DNA of 64,000 nucleotides from Phytoseiulus persimilis (GCA_037576195.1 CM075103.1:16368001-16432000), one strand, 5' to 3'; counted from the stretch's first letter, positions 11,465 to 23,452 are shown. The notes: generated from the sequence alone by a model not told the origin. A program made the numbers and translations.

Positions 11465-13023
11465 ACTCCTAAGTCCTCCAATCGTCAAAATAAGTGGCGT
11501 GAGACCTTGCTGACAATCCATGAGAAAGTTAAACTCTTGGACATGCTCACTGAGGGCAAGAGAATTGTGCAAGTTGCTCAGCACTACAATCTGAACGAAT
11601 CGACTGTTTGATCCATCCGTGACAAAGAGCCTGCTATCCGTGCAGCAGCGAGCGTGTCTTTCAACAAGGAAGCCAAATGCGCAGTGACCCCTCGAAATAA
11701 ATTCGTCCCAAAGACCGAGGCCGCCTTGGCCCGTTGGATCAGCGCTAGGGCGAGTAAGACATACCGTTGAGTTCACTCATCCTTCAAGAAAAAGCTCGGA
11801 GGCTGCATCAATGTTTCACATCAGCTGACGATCAACCACGGTCCTGTGCCAACGTCCCTGATTTCGTGGCAAGCGAGGGCTCGATGAATCTCGGAAGAGA
11901 TATCATTTGAAAAGTCTTCATGGAGAGGCAGCTCCTGCTGACAGGCCTGCTGCGGACGAGTACGTGGCTCATACTTTCCCGAATATTCTTGATGGAGGTT
12001 AATGCCTTCCAGAACAAGTCTTCAATATGAATGAGACCGGGCTCTATTGGAAGAGAATGCCTTCGCGGACCCATCTCGCTCAAGATGAATTACAAAAGCC
12101 AGGCGTCAAGACTCGTAAAGACCGAATAACTCTCATCATATGTGGAAACACGAAAGGTTTCCTGGTCAAGCCGTCGCTGATTTACAAGACCAAAAACCCC
12201 AGAGCGCTGAAAAACAGGAACAGAAATGCTACGGGCTAGGGCGCTAGGGTTGAACTTCTTCATCCGAACACCACGTCGTTGATCCAACCGATGGATCAAG
12301 GCGTGATTAATGCATCCAAGGCGCTCTACGTGCGCAACCTCATGCAACACCTTGTCGACGTAACGGATGGTCCAGATATCTTGCCTCTTAAAGCATATTG
12401 GCAACAGTTCACCAATGCGACTTGCCTTGAGCAGATCCAGTCTCCAAGATATGAAAGCTGATACAGTGAGAGCCGGTTGGAGAAATCTATGGCCGCATGG
12501 TATGCACGCTCACGGGGCCACTCCACAGGCTTTGACCCAGGCTGCAGTGGACGAGGCCATCTGCTTGGCCAAACGGCTCGGAGGAGACGGATTCACCGAT
12601 ATGAACCATGACGACATCGACGAACTCTTGGACTCGGACTCTGTCTCTCTATCCGATGGGGAATTGATGGAGAGCTCTGAGCTGACCATCGAAGAAGCGG
12701 ATGGAGAAGAAATTTCTGGAAGAGAGGCCGAGGAAGTGGGTTTGACACTCGAGCGTCTCGCAAAAATCACCAGAATCATCAGGGAGGCGCAAGATCGAAT
12801 CAGCGAGTGGGACCCTGATTTGCTCCGTGCGTTCAGATTCCGCAACGCCCTCGACTCAGCCATTGCTCCCTACAGAAACGACCTCGACCAGATGAAGAAG
12901 GAACGAAGGCAATTGACCATCACTATGTTCTTCGAGAAAGCTAGTGAGCATCAATCAACGCAGGACACGTCGGTTCCTGACGAGAGTGACTGCAGCGAGA
13001 TCGTCGTGTCAGATGATGTCTGA
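11465..13023 (+). pseudogene. Tigger transposase pseudogene, copy 1
   Basis: The reading order is that of Tigger transposases. A helix-turn-helix (KVKLLDMLTEG...IVQVAQHYNLN) is read at about 11510–11605 and is interrupted by a stop immediately after it. A DDE core begins with VFNMDETGLYWKRMPSRT near 12020. After the TAG at 12237–12239 the frame resumes with TSLIQPMDQGVINASKAL near 12271, followed by a 218-codon acidic C-terminal tail ending at 13023. The segment normally carrying the second catalytic aspartate (the LLLDNAP region) is missing; only a few codons lie between the flanking motifs. Both the TAG and this deletion are shared with copy 2, so the gene was dead before duplication. Several other stops lie at 11610–11900. 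Confidence 0.85.
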
Positions 13024-13261
13024 CCGCAGTTTCCAAAAGCTCACGGAACTCTCTCATCTCTTTCAATAATGATGCGGCTCGAATACGCGCGGTCGCCAAT
13101 GCCATCTGTTTTTCATCGCATCAACCCCTCATTCATCCCCAAATTTGGTTCAATACATATCCACATTATCTGATTTCTTCTCCTGCCGGTTTTTTCAGCG
13201 TCCGCAATGTGAAGTGCGTCATCATCTAGGACCAATTCTCAAAGTGCTCGATATCGACTCC

Positions 13262-13425
13262 TTGGAGTCGACGGCCGAGGTGGTCCCGGGGCCGATTTGA
13301 CCTTGCTGTTCAGGGTCCATGGAGGTGATTCCGAGGTCGATCTGACCATAATTTTCGGGGGCTACGCAGGTGATTGCGGGGCCGATCTCATCATACTTTC
13401 GGGGGTCATGGGGCTGAATGCGGGG
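13262..13425 (-). repeat. Inverted relative of the 43-bp tandem array
   Basis: About three to four degenerate units carry blocks such as GGGGCCGATCTCATCATAC and GTCGATCTGACCATAATTTT, which are reverse-complement relatives of the 10048–10213 units. They lie downstream of the Tigger transposase and inside the right terminal repeat. Confidence 0.6.
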
Positions 13426-13681
13426 TTGACGGCCGACGCCCAGGGGTTCGATGATTCTGGGGAGTCTGAGAACCACTGATCTAGAAGGCATCGATTGCCA
13501 TCACGGCATGGGTCATATGGTTGAGATTTTTTCAGGGAAACATCAGACCCGTCTTCTCCGGAAGCTCAGAATGGGGCGTTTTCCGGAAGGAGATTCCGCG
13601 AAACGGTGAACCAAAAAAGCAATTCACTATTCGCGGAACGTCCCGGAATCAATTGACCGCGAATAACGAAGGACGACTGTA

Positions 13682-14868
13682 CACTATCTTCAGCCTCCAT
13701 TCTTCGCGTGAAATATTGAGCGAATTGTAAGCATATCCTTGGGGTCACAGTGAGTCATAATGTTCCCCACAGCTGTCAAATCCGAGACTGATCATCTTTC
13801 AGATCACTTTGAATGATCGGAAAATGTCCGTCGGGCTTTGATTTCGGACTGTCCACGCTCCATAGTTTTCTAGTGAGGTTTGAGAGCATTTAATCCTTTC
13901 GGTTGAGATTCTTGGCAAACTTTGTACCGTGTTTTCTCTCGTGATCGGCTGTAAACTCCCACTGAGCTGAACGGAGCTTTCATGTAGCCTTGAGAAACCA
14001 CATCATCGTAATTTGTCAATGCCCGTCCACAGACATTCTTCCGAAGCTGATACTTCCAATCTCACTCAAAGAAGAGAATCCACTTTCCGAACTGAGCTCT
14101 TGTTGCCGCTGCCGCGCGTGCCTCTGATAGCTACAATGGAAACTATCCTCCACGATCGCGAGTGGTACTTCCCGGGGAGATGACTCGTGGGGAAGGGGAA
14201 TTTCGGAACCTTGTTGACGCCCACCAGATCGAGATACTGTCCCGCTGATTGTGAAACTTGTCGCAGTTCCTCGACCGTCGCAGGTGGCCAAATTCTTAGA
14301 GAGCCCAATCGCAGAGCCTGAACTCCGATTGAGAGATGAACGCCTGATGCCAATGCACGGCTCTCGAGCCCATGTATTTGGTTCCGAGAATGCTTCAGCA
14401 ACTCTAACGGCTCCGGGACTGTCACGAAGCATGTCTGTTGTCGATCCTTTGTCGTCTTCCTCAAGGACTGTCATCTGTGGCAGATCCAGCTACCGACGGG
14501 ATGCTTTGCGCCGGCAAACATTCCCGCCCGGAAACGAACTGCCGCATTGATTTCATATCCCACTTCTTCGCACGAGAAAGTGAGGCTCAGAGGATCCTGC
14601 TCCAACTAGAAGGACCCCGGCGCTGACGAGCGGACTCGACTCGTCATACTGTGGGATTTATCCGTGAACTTGAGGGCTTTGGCCGGACATAAGGCTTCCT
14701 TGGCTTCCAAGCCGGTCTTTTCACTGGATCCCGTGAATCTCGTGACATCGTGAGGGATCATCGTTCCAACGAACGCGATGGATGACGATAAGAACATTGT
14801 TGCCGAATATTGTCTGCTCCTCTTAGAGCCGAACACCACAGAGTGAAAATAACGCGACGTGAACCAGA
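13682..14868. other. Intergenic stretch upstream of the MFSD6-like gene
   Basis: Overlapping open frames occur on both strands at 14016–14550 (132 and 152 codons on minus, 99 on plus). In copy 2 the same frames stay open, but the differences in the 152-codon frame are mostly replacements, so none looks constrained. No motif was recognised. This is the likely promoter and 5' region of the gene starting at 14869. Confidence 0.45.
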
Positions 14869-17157
14869 ATGTTGGGACCATCGTCGGATCTTTATGCCAT
14901 CAAAGCTCATTTCTTCTTATTTAACGGGGGTGAGTGTTGAAGATGTGTCCCTCAGCAGATCTCGATAGCTTTTGCCGCCTGGGCAGAGCTCAGGAGCTCG
15001 GGTTGAAATCGGTATCTTTCGATCGATAATTCGATAGCCCACGGTTAACTATTGAATCAGTTCCTGAATCACTTGCCGGACTTCCGGAACCCCGTTGCAT
15101 CCCGAGCCTCGAAAGAATTGAATCTCGAGCTTGCTCCCTAATTCCAGCTAGAGCATTCTACCTGACTTACCTCCTTACCGTCGGGCGCCAGGCCGGAGTC
15201 CATCATGCCACCATAGAAACGATCTACCGATGGGCACTCGGTGCCACCACAGTCATGAAACCTATCGTTGGATACATCGCAGACCGGACCCAAAATATCA
15301 CGCGTGTGATGATTGCTCTGGAGGTTCGTGGCAAGAAATACGTGAGCTGACGGCATTCATTGGATCAAGTTTGCATAAGAGATTTTGAGTCCTAAGAAAC
15401 GAGTCTGTCCAGATTCTCTTAATTGCATCCTTTTGGGGCGTTTTTCTCTCGCCACAAATGTCTTCTCGAGAGTTGATGAACCAGTTTTTCGACACATGTC
15501 CCTCGACTTTTGATGACATGATCCCCAGTTTCGACGACGGTACGTTGAAGACAAAGTCATTCCAATTACAAGATTGCTGACTTGACGGCAGCGCTCTGCG
15601 GAACGGTATTCATGAGATCGAGAGCAAACAACTAGTGTTACCGTTGTAGATACTCAGTGCACACTGTTTTGCGGATCGCAGAACCGGACGATTGACATCC
15701 ATAACCTGCTCTCGAACTGCAATACCACTTGTGTGATCGACTGCATTTCGTCTGAACGTGAGTGATCGTTGGCGAATATAAAATCTAGGAATAATCTTTC
15801 TCTCATCAACGCGGATTGCTCATCCACAACGTGTAGCATATTGGGCTCCTTAAGTGATTCTGATGCTTCCTCCTTCAGCTCGTCTTTCATCGTTTGGACT
15901 CATTATGTACACAATCTTGTTCGTTTTTGCGTATTCGTTAGCGGCCACCCTGAACTCTATTTCCGATGCAGCTTGTTTCGCCACCCTTGGTCCAGACAGA
16001 GATCATCTGTATGGACGGCAAAGACTTTGGGGAACGTTGGGTGGGGTGATCATCGGTTCTGCGCTTGGAGAGACAATCACCGCCACATCCTCTGACGGTC
16101 GAGACGATTCCACGGTCAGCGTGATCGGCTTCACGATTTTATTCAGTTCTAACATAATTCTTCTCTACTGCGCCCCGCGGTTCAAAACCCTGGCTCGCTC
16201 CAATTATTTCTTTGGTGACATCAAAACCGTATTCAAAGACATCAACGTCATCATTCTCGCACTCTGGGTATGTCTCCACCGCCTCATCTCTCAAGGACGG
16301 TTCCAGTTGAGCTTTATGACATCGCTCCTGTGAGCGGGAGGGTAGATAGTCCGCAGTCACGCCGATCCCACGGACAATGATGTTCATTTTGTCCTTAAGG
16401 TTCTGCTGTGTGGGAGCTTGCTTGGATTCATACCGACATGCGCGGCTTGGCTCCTCGAAAAGCTAAAGGCGTCTGAAGCGCTCATCGGGATCACACTCAT
16501 GGTGCAGTCCCTGGTGGTCGAAATCCCGATGTTCTTCATCGCAGGATATTTGATCGATCGATTGGGTAGAGTTCAGCTTTCTCATCAGCGGGTCGCTCCT
16601 CCAGAGACGTCATGAACGTTCTCCGAACCAAGGTAGCGATTCGGGCTCAGAGTTTGTCGTCGTTCCAGGATACTTTGGCTGCATGACGACTGCGCTCATC
16701 TGTTCCGGAATCAAGCTGATAGGATACTCATTACTCGTGAGTCCTTGGTACTCTCTCATCGTCGAAATCGTCGGCGGAGCAATATTCCCAATGTTTTATG
16801 CAGCGACGACAGCTTTTGCAAACATGGTCGCCGCTCCCGGGACTTCTGCAACGATGCAATGCATTTTCGGCTCCATCTACGAGGGTCTTGGTGAGTAAGA
16901 TGTGGAGAGAACTCTGAGTGAAGATCAGAGTTGACATCAAAAATGATGAGGAGGGAGATTCAACTGTATTCTGGAGCCCTGACGAGAACGCCCCTGCAGG
17001 AATGGCCCTCGGAACTTCCCTCGGCGAAAATTTCAGCCATAAGTACGGCTACGAAGGCGCTTTCCAAGCTTTCGGCATAGCTGCTGTGGTTTGCGCGCTC
17101 CTATGCTCGCTGACGACCCGCGTCTACCCATCGAGGAGAAACATATCAGGTGACTGA
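14869..17157 (+). CDS. MFSD6-like major facilitator transporter, copy 1 (8 exons, intact)
   Basis: A phase-consistent model has exons 14869–14929, 15148–15341, 15413–15539, 15650–15757, 15879–16267, 16400–16565, 16669–16890 and 17000–17157, with GT–AG borders throughout and 474 codons. The start ATG at 14869 leads into IKAHFFLFNG, the usual beginning of transmembrane helix 1 in MFSD6/MFS_1-like proteins. Family features include YIADRTQ after the first helices, a cysteine-rich extracellular loop encoded by exon 4, LWGTLGG in exon 5, and PMFYAATTAFA with APGTSATMQ in exon 7. These are multi-pass membrane transporters of unknown substrate; some members are linked to MHC-like ligand binding or sugar transport, but substrate cannot be read here. 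The model stops before the LINE insertion. Copy 2 has a frameshift in exon 1, so this appears to be the working copy. Confidence 0.9.
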
Positions 17158-17674
17158 GAACTCGGAGGCTGACCGACATGGCTCATACAAACGCGCATCT
17201 GAAGATAGAGATTGATCACGCGCCTCCCTCGAAGAGACGGGTTGGTTACTGTGGAGAGTCATTCAACGATTTTGATCCGTCTCTCCCACGTGATTTTTCT
17301 CAGGAACTTCCTTTTGTGTGTAAGCGCCACGCTCAATTTTCGATGCACAGCGTTCGATACGATATCAGTGTTCTCATTGCCCCTTTCTTCCTACGATGCG
17401 TCCGACGGGAAATTGATTGTTGTTGAAAGGATTGATGGATTCCGAAGAGAACCACGCCGTGTCCCGACAGAGAAGAGACATGTACAGGAGCGTTGGCGAT
17501 GTTATTCTCTGGGTGTCGAGCATGGTTTCTGTTGAGGGGAATTCGATTCAAAAAAAAGTTTTCCGGAAAACGAGGACTGATTAATGGGGCTGGGAGTTTG
17601 GCGCGGGGAAACTCAAGGTGAATTCACGTCCGAGATTCACGGCCTCCGTGAGTCCTGTACGGCGCCTGGGCTCC
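17158..17674. other. 3' flank of the MFSD6-like gene
   Basis: No separate gene is supported. Open frames of 70–107 codons overlap on both strands around 17180–17550 and differ by frameshifts between copy 1 and copy 2. The stretch presumably contains the 3' untranslated region of the transporter gene. Confidence 0.4.
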
Positions 17675-17775
17675 CTTCTTTTATGGTTGTGGTTATTTAT
17701 TGATCCTCCAATGAGATATCTACATTTTCTTTTATATACATATCACATGGGACCCAGTTCCTGGGGCGATTGCGT

Positions 17776-20700
17776 TCAGCGGATCTCTCGGGTTTCATTC
17801 TCCCATTTTTCCAGGGTCATTCTCGTATCCCTCCATGTCTCCTGTCTGCACTCCTCAGTCAGACCCAGTCTTCTAGCGAGTCCTTCCGTCTCGGGTTGAT
17901 TGGTGACACATTTCATTATAATGTGGGGGATGGTTTCAGGCTCCCGTCCGCATCTTGTGCATCGGGTGTCGATTTCCTGGTATTTTGAACGGTGCACTCT
18001 ACTCGGTAGCATTCCTGCCCGAGCCAGTGCCATCAGTGCGCTTCCGCGGTCGTTTGTATACAACCCAAATGGTGTGACACCTCGTTCTTTCCACTCTCGA
18101 TATAGGGTTAGACTTGGTTTGGAGTTCATCGACTCCCTCCATGCCTGATCCATCTCTTCTTTTATCCGCTTCCTAACGGCTATGCTGAAGAGTCCGAACT
18201 TGGGTCTCCCATTCTCTCAGTATTCAAGAGGAATGTCCCAGCATGCGTATTTCGTTTTCAAGAGCTTCAGTCTACGAATCGCTTCAGTGTAGGTATTCTC
18301 GGTCGCCACCATGGATAGAATCATCCTTGGCCACCGAGCAGGATCCATCGCACTTGTTCGTGCGGAGTAGCGAAACTTGCTCTGAGCCTCTCTGGCTTCG
18401 AAGGTTGACCATCCGAGTTATCCTAATATGAAGTCGGAGGCAACCTTGTGTCCTGCGATTCCCATAGCCCATTTGCCTGCCGCGACCTGTGTTCTGTCGA
18501 ACATAGCCGTCAGCTGCTTCGTCGCCCTTGATGCTAACGCCGCGATGGCGTATGTCAGTTTGGGCACCCCTGTGGCTTTTCATTGGATCCTTGTAATTTC
18601 GAATCGGTTGAAAGTCCACATGGCTTGGGCGTGTAGTCTCTGCAACGTATTGTGCGCCTCCCTCTTCCAGTCTTGTTCTTGCTGGCATAGATAGTTTACT
18701 TCGTTGCTTATTTTAATTCCCAGGTATTTGTAGTGGTCCTGGAATTCGATTCTCTTGCCCTGCACCGTCAGTTCTCTTGGCTCTCCCAGTCTCTCTGTGT
18801 TGAAGATGGCGATAGCGCTCTTCGATGGGTTGAACGTGAGATCTTTCTCGGTTCCCATCTCTGTGGTGACCGCAAGTAGAATGTTCATCTCCTCGTAGGT
18901 GCGCCCTAACAGTACCAGATCGTCTGCATACAGCAGCAGTCCCGGTAGCTTTGAGCTCTTTGTTTCGCCGTGTGCTCGAACAGTCAGTTCGAAACCACAC
19001 CTAGTCCATAGGAGTCGGTTCTCCAGTTCTGCTATATATAGCGCAAACAGGATTGGCGACAGTGGGCAGCCCTGCCTCAGTCCAATTTTTGTGCGTAGTC
19101 TTGACGATGCGAAATGTCCGTGTTTGACTAAGACACCATTGTCTGTGTATATGGCCTTAAGGAGTTGTATCCATCCTTCGTACATGCCAAGGTCCGTCAA
19201 TGTCATCCATAGTTGGTCTCTTGTTATCCTGTCGTATGCTTTGCAGCAGTCTAGGAAACATGCGATCAACCCTTCTCCTCTTTTTCGGGATAGCTCAATG
19301 GCCGACGTGAGGATGAATGGGTTGTCCTCCCCGCGTCTGCCCTGTCTGAACCCGTTCTGCATTTCGCCGAGTATTTCTTCCGTCTCGATCCATTCGGATA
19401 ATCTGGCCGCTATTATTTTCGTAAATATCCGATAGAGCACCGTCGATACCGTTATAGGGCGGTACGTTTCCAGTACCCCTTTTCTGGAATTCGATTTTTC
19501 GATCATGAACACTCGGCCGTCTCTCCAGTCTACTGGAGACGGTTCTTCTCCGTTTAGGATGGCATTGAATATCCTCGTTAGGTTACTGATGCCCTCCTGG
19601 TCCAGTTCTTTCAGCACCGTTGCCGGGATTTGGTCTTCCCCGGTCGCGGTCCGACTGGACATCTGTGAGAGGATGTGTTCAACCTCTGTGTCCGTCGTCG
19701 TCATGCCCGAGCACCCACCTAGTACTGGTGGGCTTCTCTCGTGGTCTGCTAGTTCTGCCATCAGGACTTCACATCCGACCTCTGTCAGGTGCCGTTGTAT
19801 GTCATCCTCTGCGATTTGGTTACCGTCTCGGTTTTTCACCCTTTCTGGCTCTTTGTTTTTTCGGTTGTGGTTCGCAATGTATCTCCAGAATCTCTTTGCT
19901 CTCTCGCTCCTTGGGCCGCTGAGGATTTTCCTACTCATGGCCTCGTAGTGTGCTCTCTCCTCTGTGATGAATGCTTCACTCAGGAGTTTCTGATTGATGT
20001 GGAGTTTGGCCATTTTTCGAGCTATCTCGTCTCGTTCCTGTCCCTTCCTTGCTTCTCGAAGTTCCCTGCTCGCCTTTCTTTTGGCTTCCATGGCTTCTCT
20101 GGTGGCTGGTGAGTTGTACGTTGCTCTTTTCCTTACTTTGACTTCTCTGGTTGCTTTCTGGATGCCTGCTCTCAGTGCTTCGGTGAAAGAGTGGTAGTCC
20201 ACTCTGCCTCCGCCTCTTGTCTGACGCCTGATAGTTTCAGTTGCTCTGTCGGCGGCAGCCTTTTTGTTCGTGATGCGGATCCTTGGTATGATCGGCCTGG
20301 GTTTTTCCACAGTAACCCGGCACGTCATGATGATGAGGTTATGGTCGCTTATTTGCGTCATCTCCCTCCTTTCATCTACAACCATTTTCTGAAACGATTT
20401 AATAATTTCACCGTTGCAGAGGAAATAGTCCATTCTTGCGTCTTTCCTCGTGTGTTTTCCTTCACACTGATCGACTGAGTTTAGGATTACTAAGCTATGG
20501 TGTTCTATGAACTCCAGTAGTATTCTCCCTCTTGTATTATTGTAGTCGGCAAATAGGTGAGTGTGGGCATTGAAGTCTCCCCCTATAATTAATCCTTTCC
20601 CGGTACATTCTTTTTCAATGAATTCGGTTACGGCTCTCATTTGCTTCCTGTTCGACGCTACTGCCGTGTGCGCGCAGTAGATCGATATCATGATCCATGG

Positions 20701-20982
20701 TACTCCCAGCGTCTTCAGCTCGACTGCAATCCAGTCCTCACCCTCCCCTCTTCTCTCGAGGTTCAGGTGGTCTTCGGCGAGGATCCCTACGCCCCCAAAG
20801 GCTTGTCTACCCGTGGGGCCCGATCTCTTGTTCCCGAACCATCTAAAACCCTCCATCCTTGGCGGTTTCTCCTGATTCATAAGCTTGGATTCACTTACCA
20901 TCAGGATGTCCGAGCGCTGGGCTTCCATGATTTCTTCGATAGCCATTGCCCATTTTTTCCTATGGGTTCTGGCTCCGTTCAA
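17776..20982 (-). pseudogene. LINE ORF2: endonuclease–reverse transcriptase, with nonsense mutations
   Basis: The first 800 codons (20982–18580) are open. The N-terminal AP-endonuclease shows LIIGGDFNAH near residue 130 and SDHNLI near residue 213. The RT core shows YRPITVSTVLYRIF, FLDCCKAYDR, GLRQGCPLSP and the catalytic box YADDLVLL. After a TGA at 18580–18582 the same frame resumes with post-RT sequence (GKWAMGIAGHKVASDFI) and then meets a TAA at 18418–18420 and a TGA at 18217–18219. The final segment (about 18153–17776) contains a C-X2-C...H-X4-C motif (CTRCGREPETIPHIIMKC) typical of some LINE C-termini. Full length would be near 1,070 residues. The second and third stops are sense codons in the fragment at 1–402. 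Confidence 0.93.
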
Positions 20983-21064
20983 GTTGAGGGCCGAGATGCG
21001 TAGGGTTTGTCCGGTTTCTGCTCTTTCGTCAGCCCGGGGTCTCCCTCGGCCCCTCTTCCTCCGA

Positions 21065-23452
21065 TTAGGATCGACGTTGAGGGTTGCTCCTCACCGTGAG
21101 GATTTTTCCTCCTCCCGGCGGGCCCTCATTGCCCCTTCTCGGAGTTTGCCGCTGTTGTTGCTGCTGTTGCGGTCTTTGTCGTTGAGGTTCCCCTCGGGCT
21201 TCGTTGTGCCGTCTGGGTACTTCCTCTTGGCCTCTCCTCGGTCCTCTCTCCTCTTGCGGTCTTCCGAATCTGACTCGCTTATTTTGAGGCGATCCTCCTC
21301 CGCTTTGGCTCCTCGAACGATTGTATTCGTCTCGGGCTCTTGATCGGGACCGAGGGTGTTTTCTTCCTGAAGGGTTGTAGGCTCTGTCCGTCCTCCTTCC
21401 CCAATCCCCGGATTCGCCTCCCCTGGATGGCCCAGGTCGGTCGGCATCTCTTCGGTTACCCACCTCGGTGCGTACCTCGTTTCGATTTACGAGTATGCCC
21501 ACCGGTCTTCCTTCCTCGGCCATTTATTGGAACATGGCTTCCGAGGTTTGGGTTTGTACGCTCACTCCGTACCTCTGCAGCAGTTCTGTTTTTTTTGGCC
21601 TCATGGGCCGCCCACCCGGTTTCTCCCCTCAGCTCTAGTTCGTCTGATGAGAGACCGGAGATGGTCCTCAGGTGTTCGGTGATCAGGCCTTCTATGGCCT
21701 TCACCCCCTTGGCATTCAGCCCGAAAAGCTCTTGGTTGTCTTTTCCGGGCCTCTTGGACATGCAGTCGGGTTCCATCTGTCGGGTGTCCAGGACTCGGAT
21801 TGTTCCTGTTTTGACCGCCCTCGAGTGGGTGACGGCCTCGTTGACACTCGGCGTGATGTCACAGACTGGGTCCTGGCTCATGGTCATCCACGACAGGGAC
21901 TTGATTTGTCCTCTGGTGGTCTTCAGCCGCGCGAGGGGTCCCACTATCCCTTCATGTACGGTGAGGAGCCTGCGGTCCTTCTTCGCATCTTCGATGTCGT
22001 GTTTGCCAGACACGCCAAGCATAGGATGTGGAATTCGGCTTTTTCATACCGCTCCACTATCTTCTTCATTTCGGAGCACATCTCCTCCGTGCTCCTGCCC
22101 TTGAACTCCCTCCAGATTGTGCATTCTGGACCGCCGAAGACACTTCTAAGGTTGTCTGCGGCCTTGGGATTCTCCAGGGCGGCCATCGTTCGGTCCCCTG
22201 CGAACAGCACGACCGGTGACCGCATCTCTGGTTCTGCCAGCTGATCCCACTGGTGCCGGCCCGGCGCGCTCGCCTCGTGGCTCTGTTGTTAAGCCCTAAC
22301 CGCTTCTGGCACGGGTCGGGCTATTGGAGATGGATCCAGGAGGGCGTCTTCGTCCTCCATGGCCTCCGGTTCATTGTCCAGGGACATGATCTTCATCTTC
22401 AACGCGGCATTTTCTTCCTTAAGCCGGTTGATCGGTTCATCGTTCTGCTTGTTGATGTTCTTTAGCGCCATCACAACGCACCATGATTTCTTCACTTCTT
22501 CCATAATGTCCCGTGGCAATGCTTCTCTGCATGGTCCACAGGCTATTAGGAAGGTGTCCTCCCGTTTCCCCGATACCGTTTCCTCGAGACCGTTTACCCG
22601 ACACCGTTTCCCCGAAACCGTTTGCCCGAAACCGTTTCCCCGACTAGAAACCCTCTCCTGATTCTGAGACCCTCCGAGTCTATGAAGCTTCTATGTGGAC
22701 CGCGGAGTCCGAGTGAGCGGACTAGAAGGGGAGCGAGTCATGTTGAGGGATTCCCCTGCGCAATGTGATGGATTTGCATAGAGGAATACAGTCGCGTGTC
22801 CCGCGAGCCCCCAATCTGGGATGAATAATTTCAGATTTGCTCAATATCACAATAACTTACATCAGGGCCGGGCACCTTGGTGCGGCCCGCGGGCCGCATT
22901 TCGGAGGACCACCTTGAATTTTCGATAATGGAGAATCAATCAGAAACTCATGAACTTCGCGGAGGAATTGGAGACCAATCAAGTTTCGCTGACACAATAC
23001 CTTCAAAATGTGGCGTCCGTGAAAACTCTTGTGTGACCTCGGGTCACTTGTCGAGACCTGATATGAATACTCATACCCTTTTGTGATAATATAACGAGCA
23101 TATCGGCGAGAAAAGTTGTGCGGAATCATAAGAAACCCTTCACCGCCAAATGTAACTCGCCAAGCTCCAGCACCATCATTCCTGTAGCCGAGGATTAGTT
23201 TCTATGGTCGGCCGACTCCGAATTCTTCTTCCCAATTCATCAGTGTAATTGGTCTCGACTCCGCGGTCCACATAGAAGCCTCATAGACTCGGAGGGTCTC
23301 AGAATCAGGAGCGGGTTTCTAGTCGGGGAAACGGTTTCGGGGAAACGGTTTTGGGGAAGCGGGTTCGGGGAAACGGTTTTGGGGAAACGGGCTGTAACCA
23401 TTAGGAAGGACTTCAGAGCCCATGCGGGTTTTTCATTCCTCGCAGGGTCCAT
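21065..23452 (-). pseudogene. LINE ORF1, interrupted by an inverted-repeat insertion
   Basis: The frame opens at the ATG at 23452 (MDPARNEKPAWALKSF). It is cut near 23400 by an 845-bp inverted-repeat element and resumes in the same frame at about 22545, so removing the insert plus one copy of its 10-bp repeat gives a continuous frame. Further on there is an in-frame TAA at 22286–22288, a frame change near 22000 and another near 21490. A coiled-coil-like stretch (NDEPINRLKEENAALKMKI) lies near 22440. The last part (21523–21065) is strongly basic and Arg/Gln-rich with a poly-Gln run, consistent with nucleic-acid binding. No zinc knuckle is seen. The start of ORF2 follows 82 bp after the ORF1 stop. 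Confidence 0.8.
22555..23399. mobile_element. Foldback element B nested in LINE ORF1, with 10-bp target duplication
   Basis: The direct repeat ATTAGGAAGG occurs at 22545–22554 and 23400–23409. Between them, about 160 bp at the left (to about 22715) is the reverse complement of about 160 bp at the right (from about 23250). The terminal part of each arm is built of 14–15-bp tandem units such as GGGGAAACGGTTTC; the inner part shares CCGCGGTCCACATAGAAGC. No transposase is encoded. A 9–10-bp target duplication would fit a Mutator-like or foldback element. Confidence 0.85.

Larger units (their letters stand above)
10637..13679 (+). mobile_element. Tigger/pogo-family DNA transposon (dead), copy 1
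   Basis: The left end reads TAGTCGTCCCTCGCTTATTC and the right end is its near reverse complement (GAATAACGAAGGACGACTG). Each end is flanked by TA (10635–10636 and 13680–13681), as expected for the Tc1/mariner–pogo superfamily. Inside lies a plus-strand transposase with CENP-B-type and DDE-type signatures typical of Tigger. The same insertion with the same TA flanks is in copy 2 at 50951–54028, so it predates the duplication. Confidence 0.88.

Noticed and set aside
14016..14550. Possible gene upstream of the transporter (152-codon minus frame)
   Set aside because: Open in both duplicate copies, but the differences between them are mostly amino-acid replacements, so there is no sign of constraint, and three frames are open at once.
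14606..14881. 91-codon minus frame overlapping the first transporter exon
   Set aside because: It is the shadow of exon 1 and upstream DNA on the plus strand; the copy-2 version is shortened by a stop.
19505..19948. Plus-strand frames across the LINE (for example 147 and 254 codons at 19505 and 21340)
   Set aside because: These are antisense shadows of ORF2 and ORF1 on the minus strand.
21140..21185. CAG/CTG-rich microsatellite
   Set aside because: It is the poly-Gln run of LINE ORF1 rather than an independent repeat.
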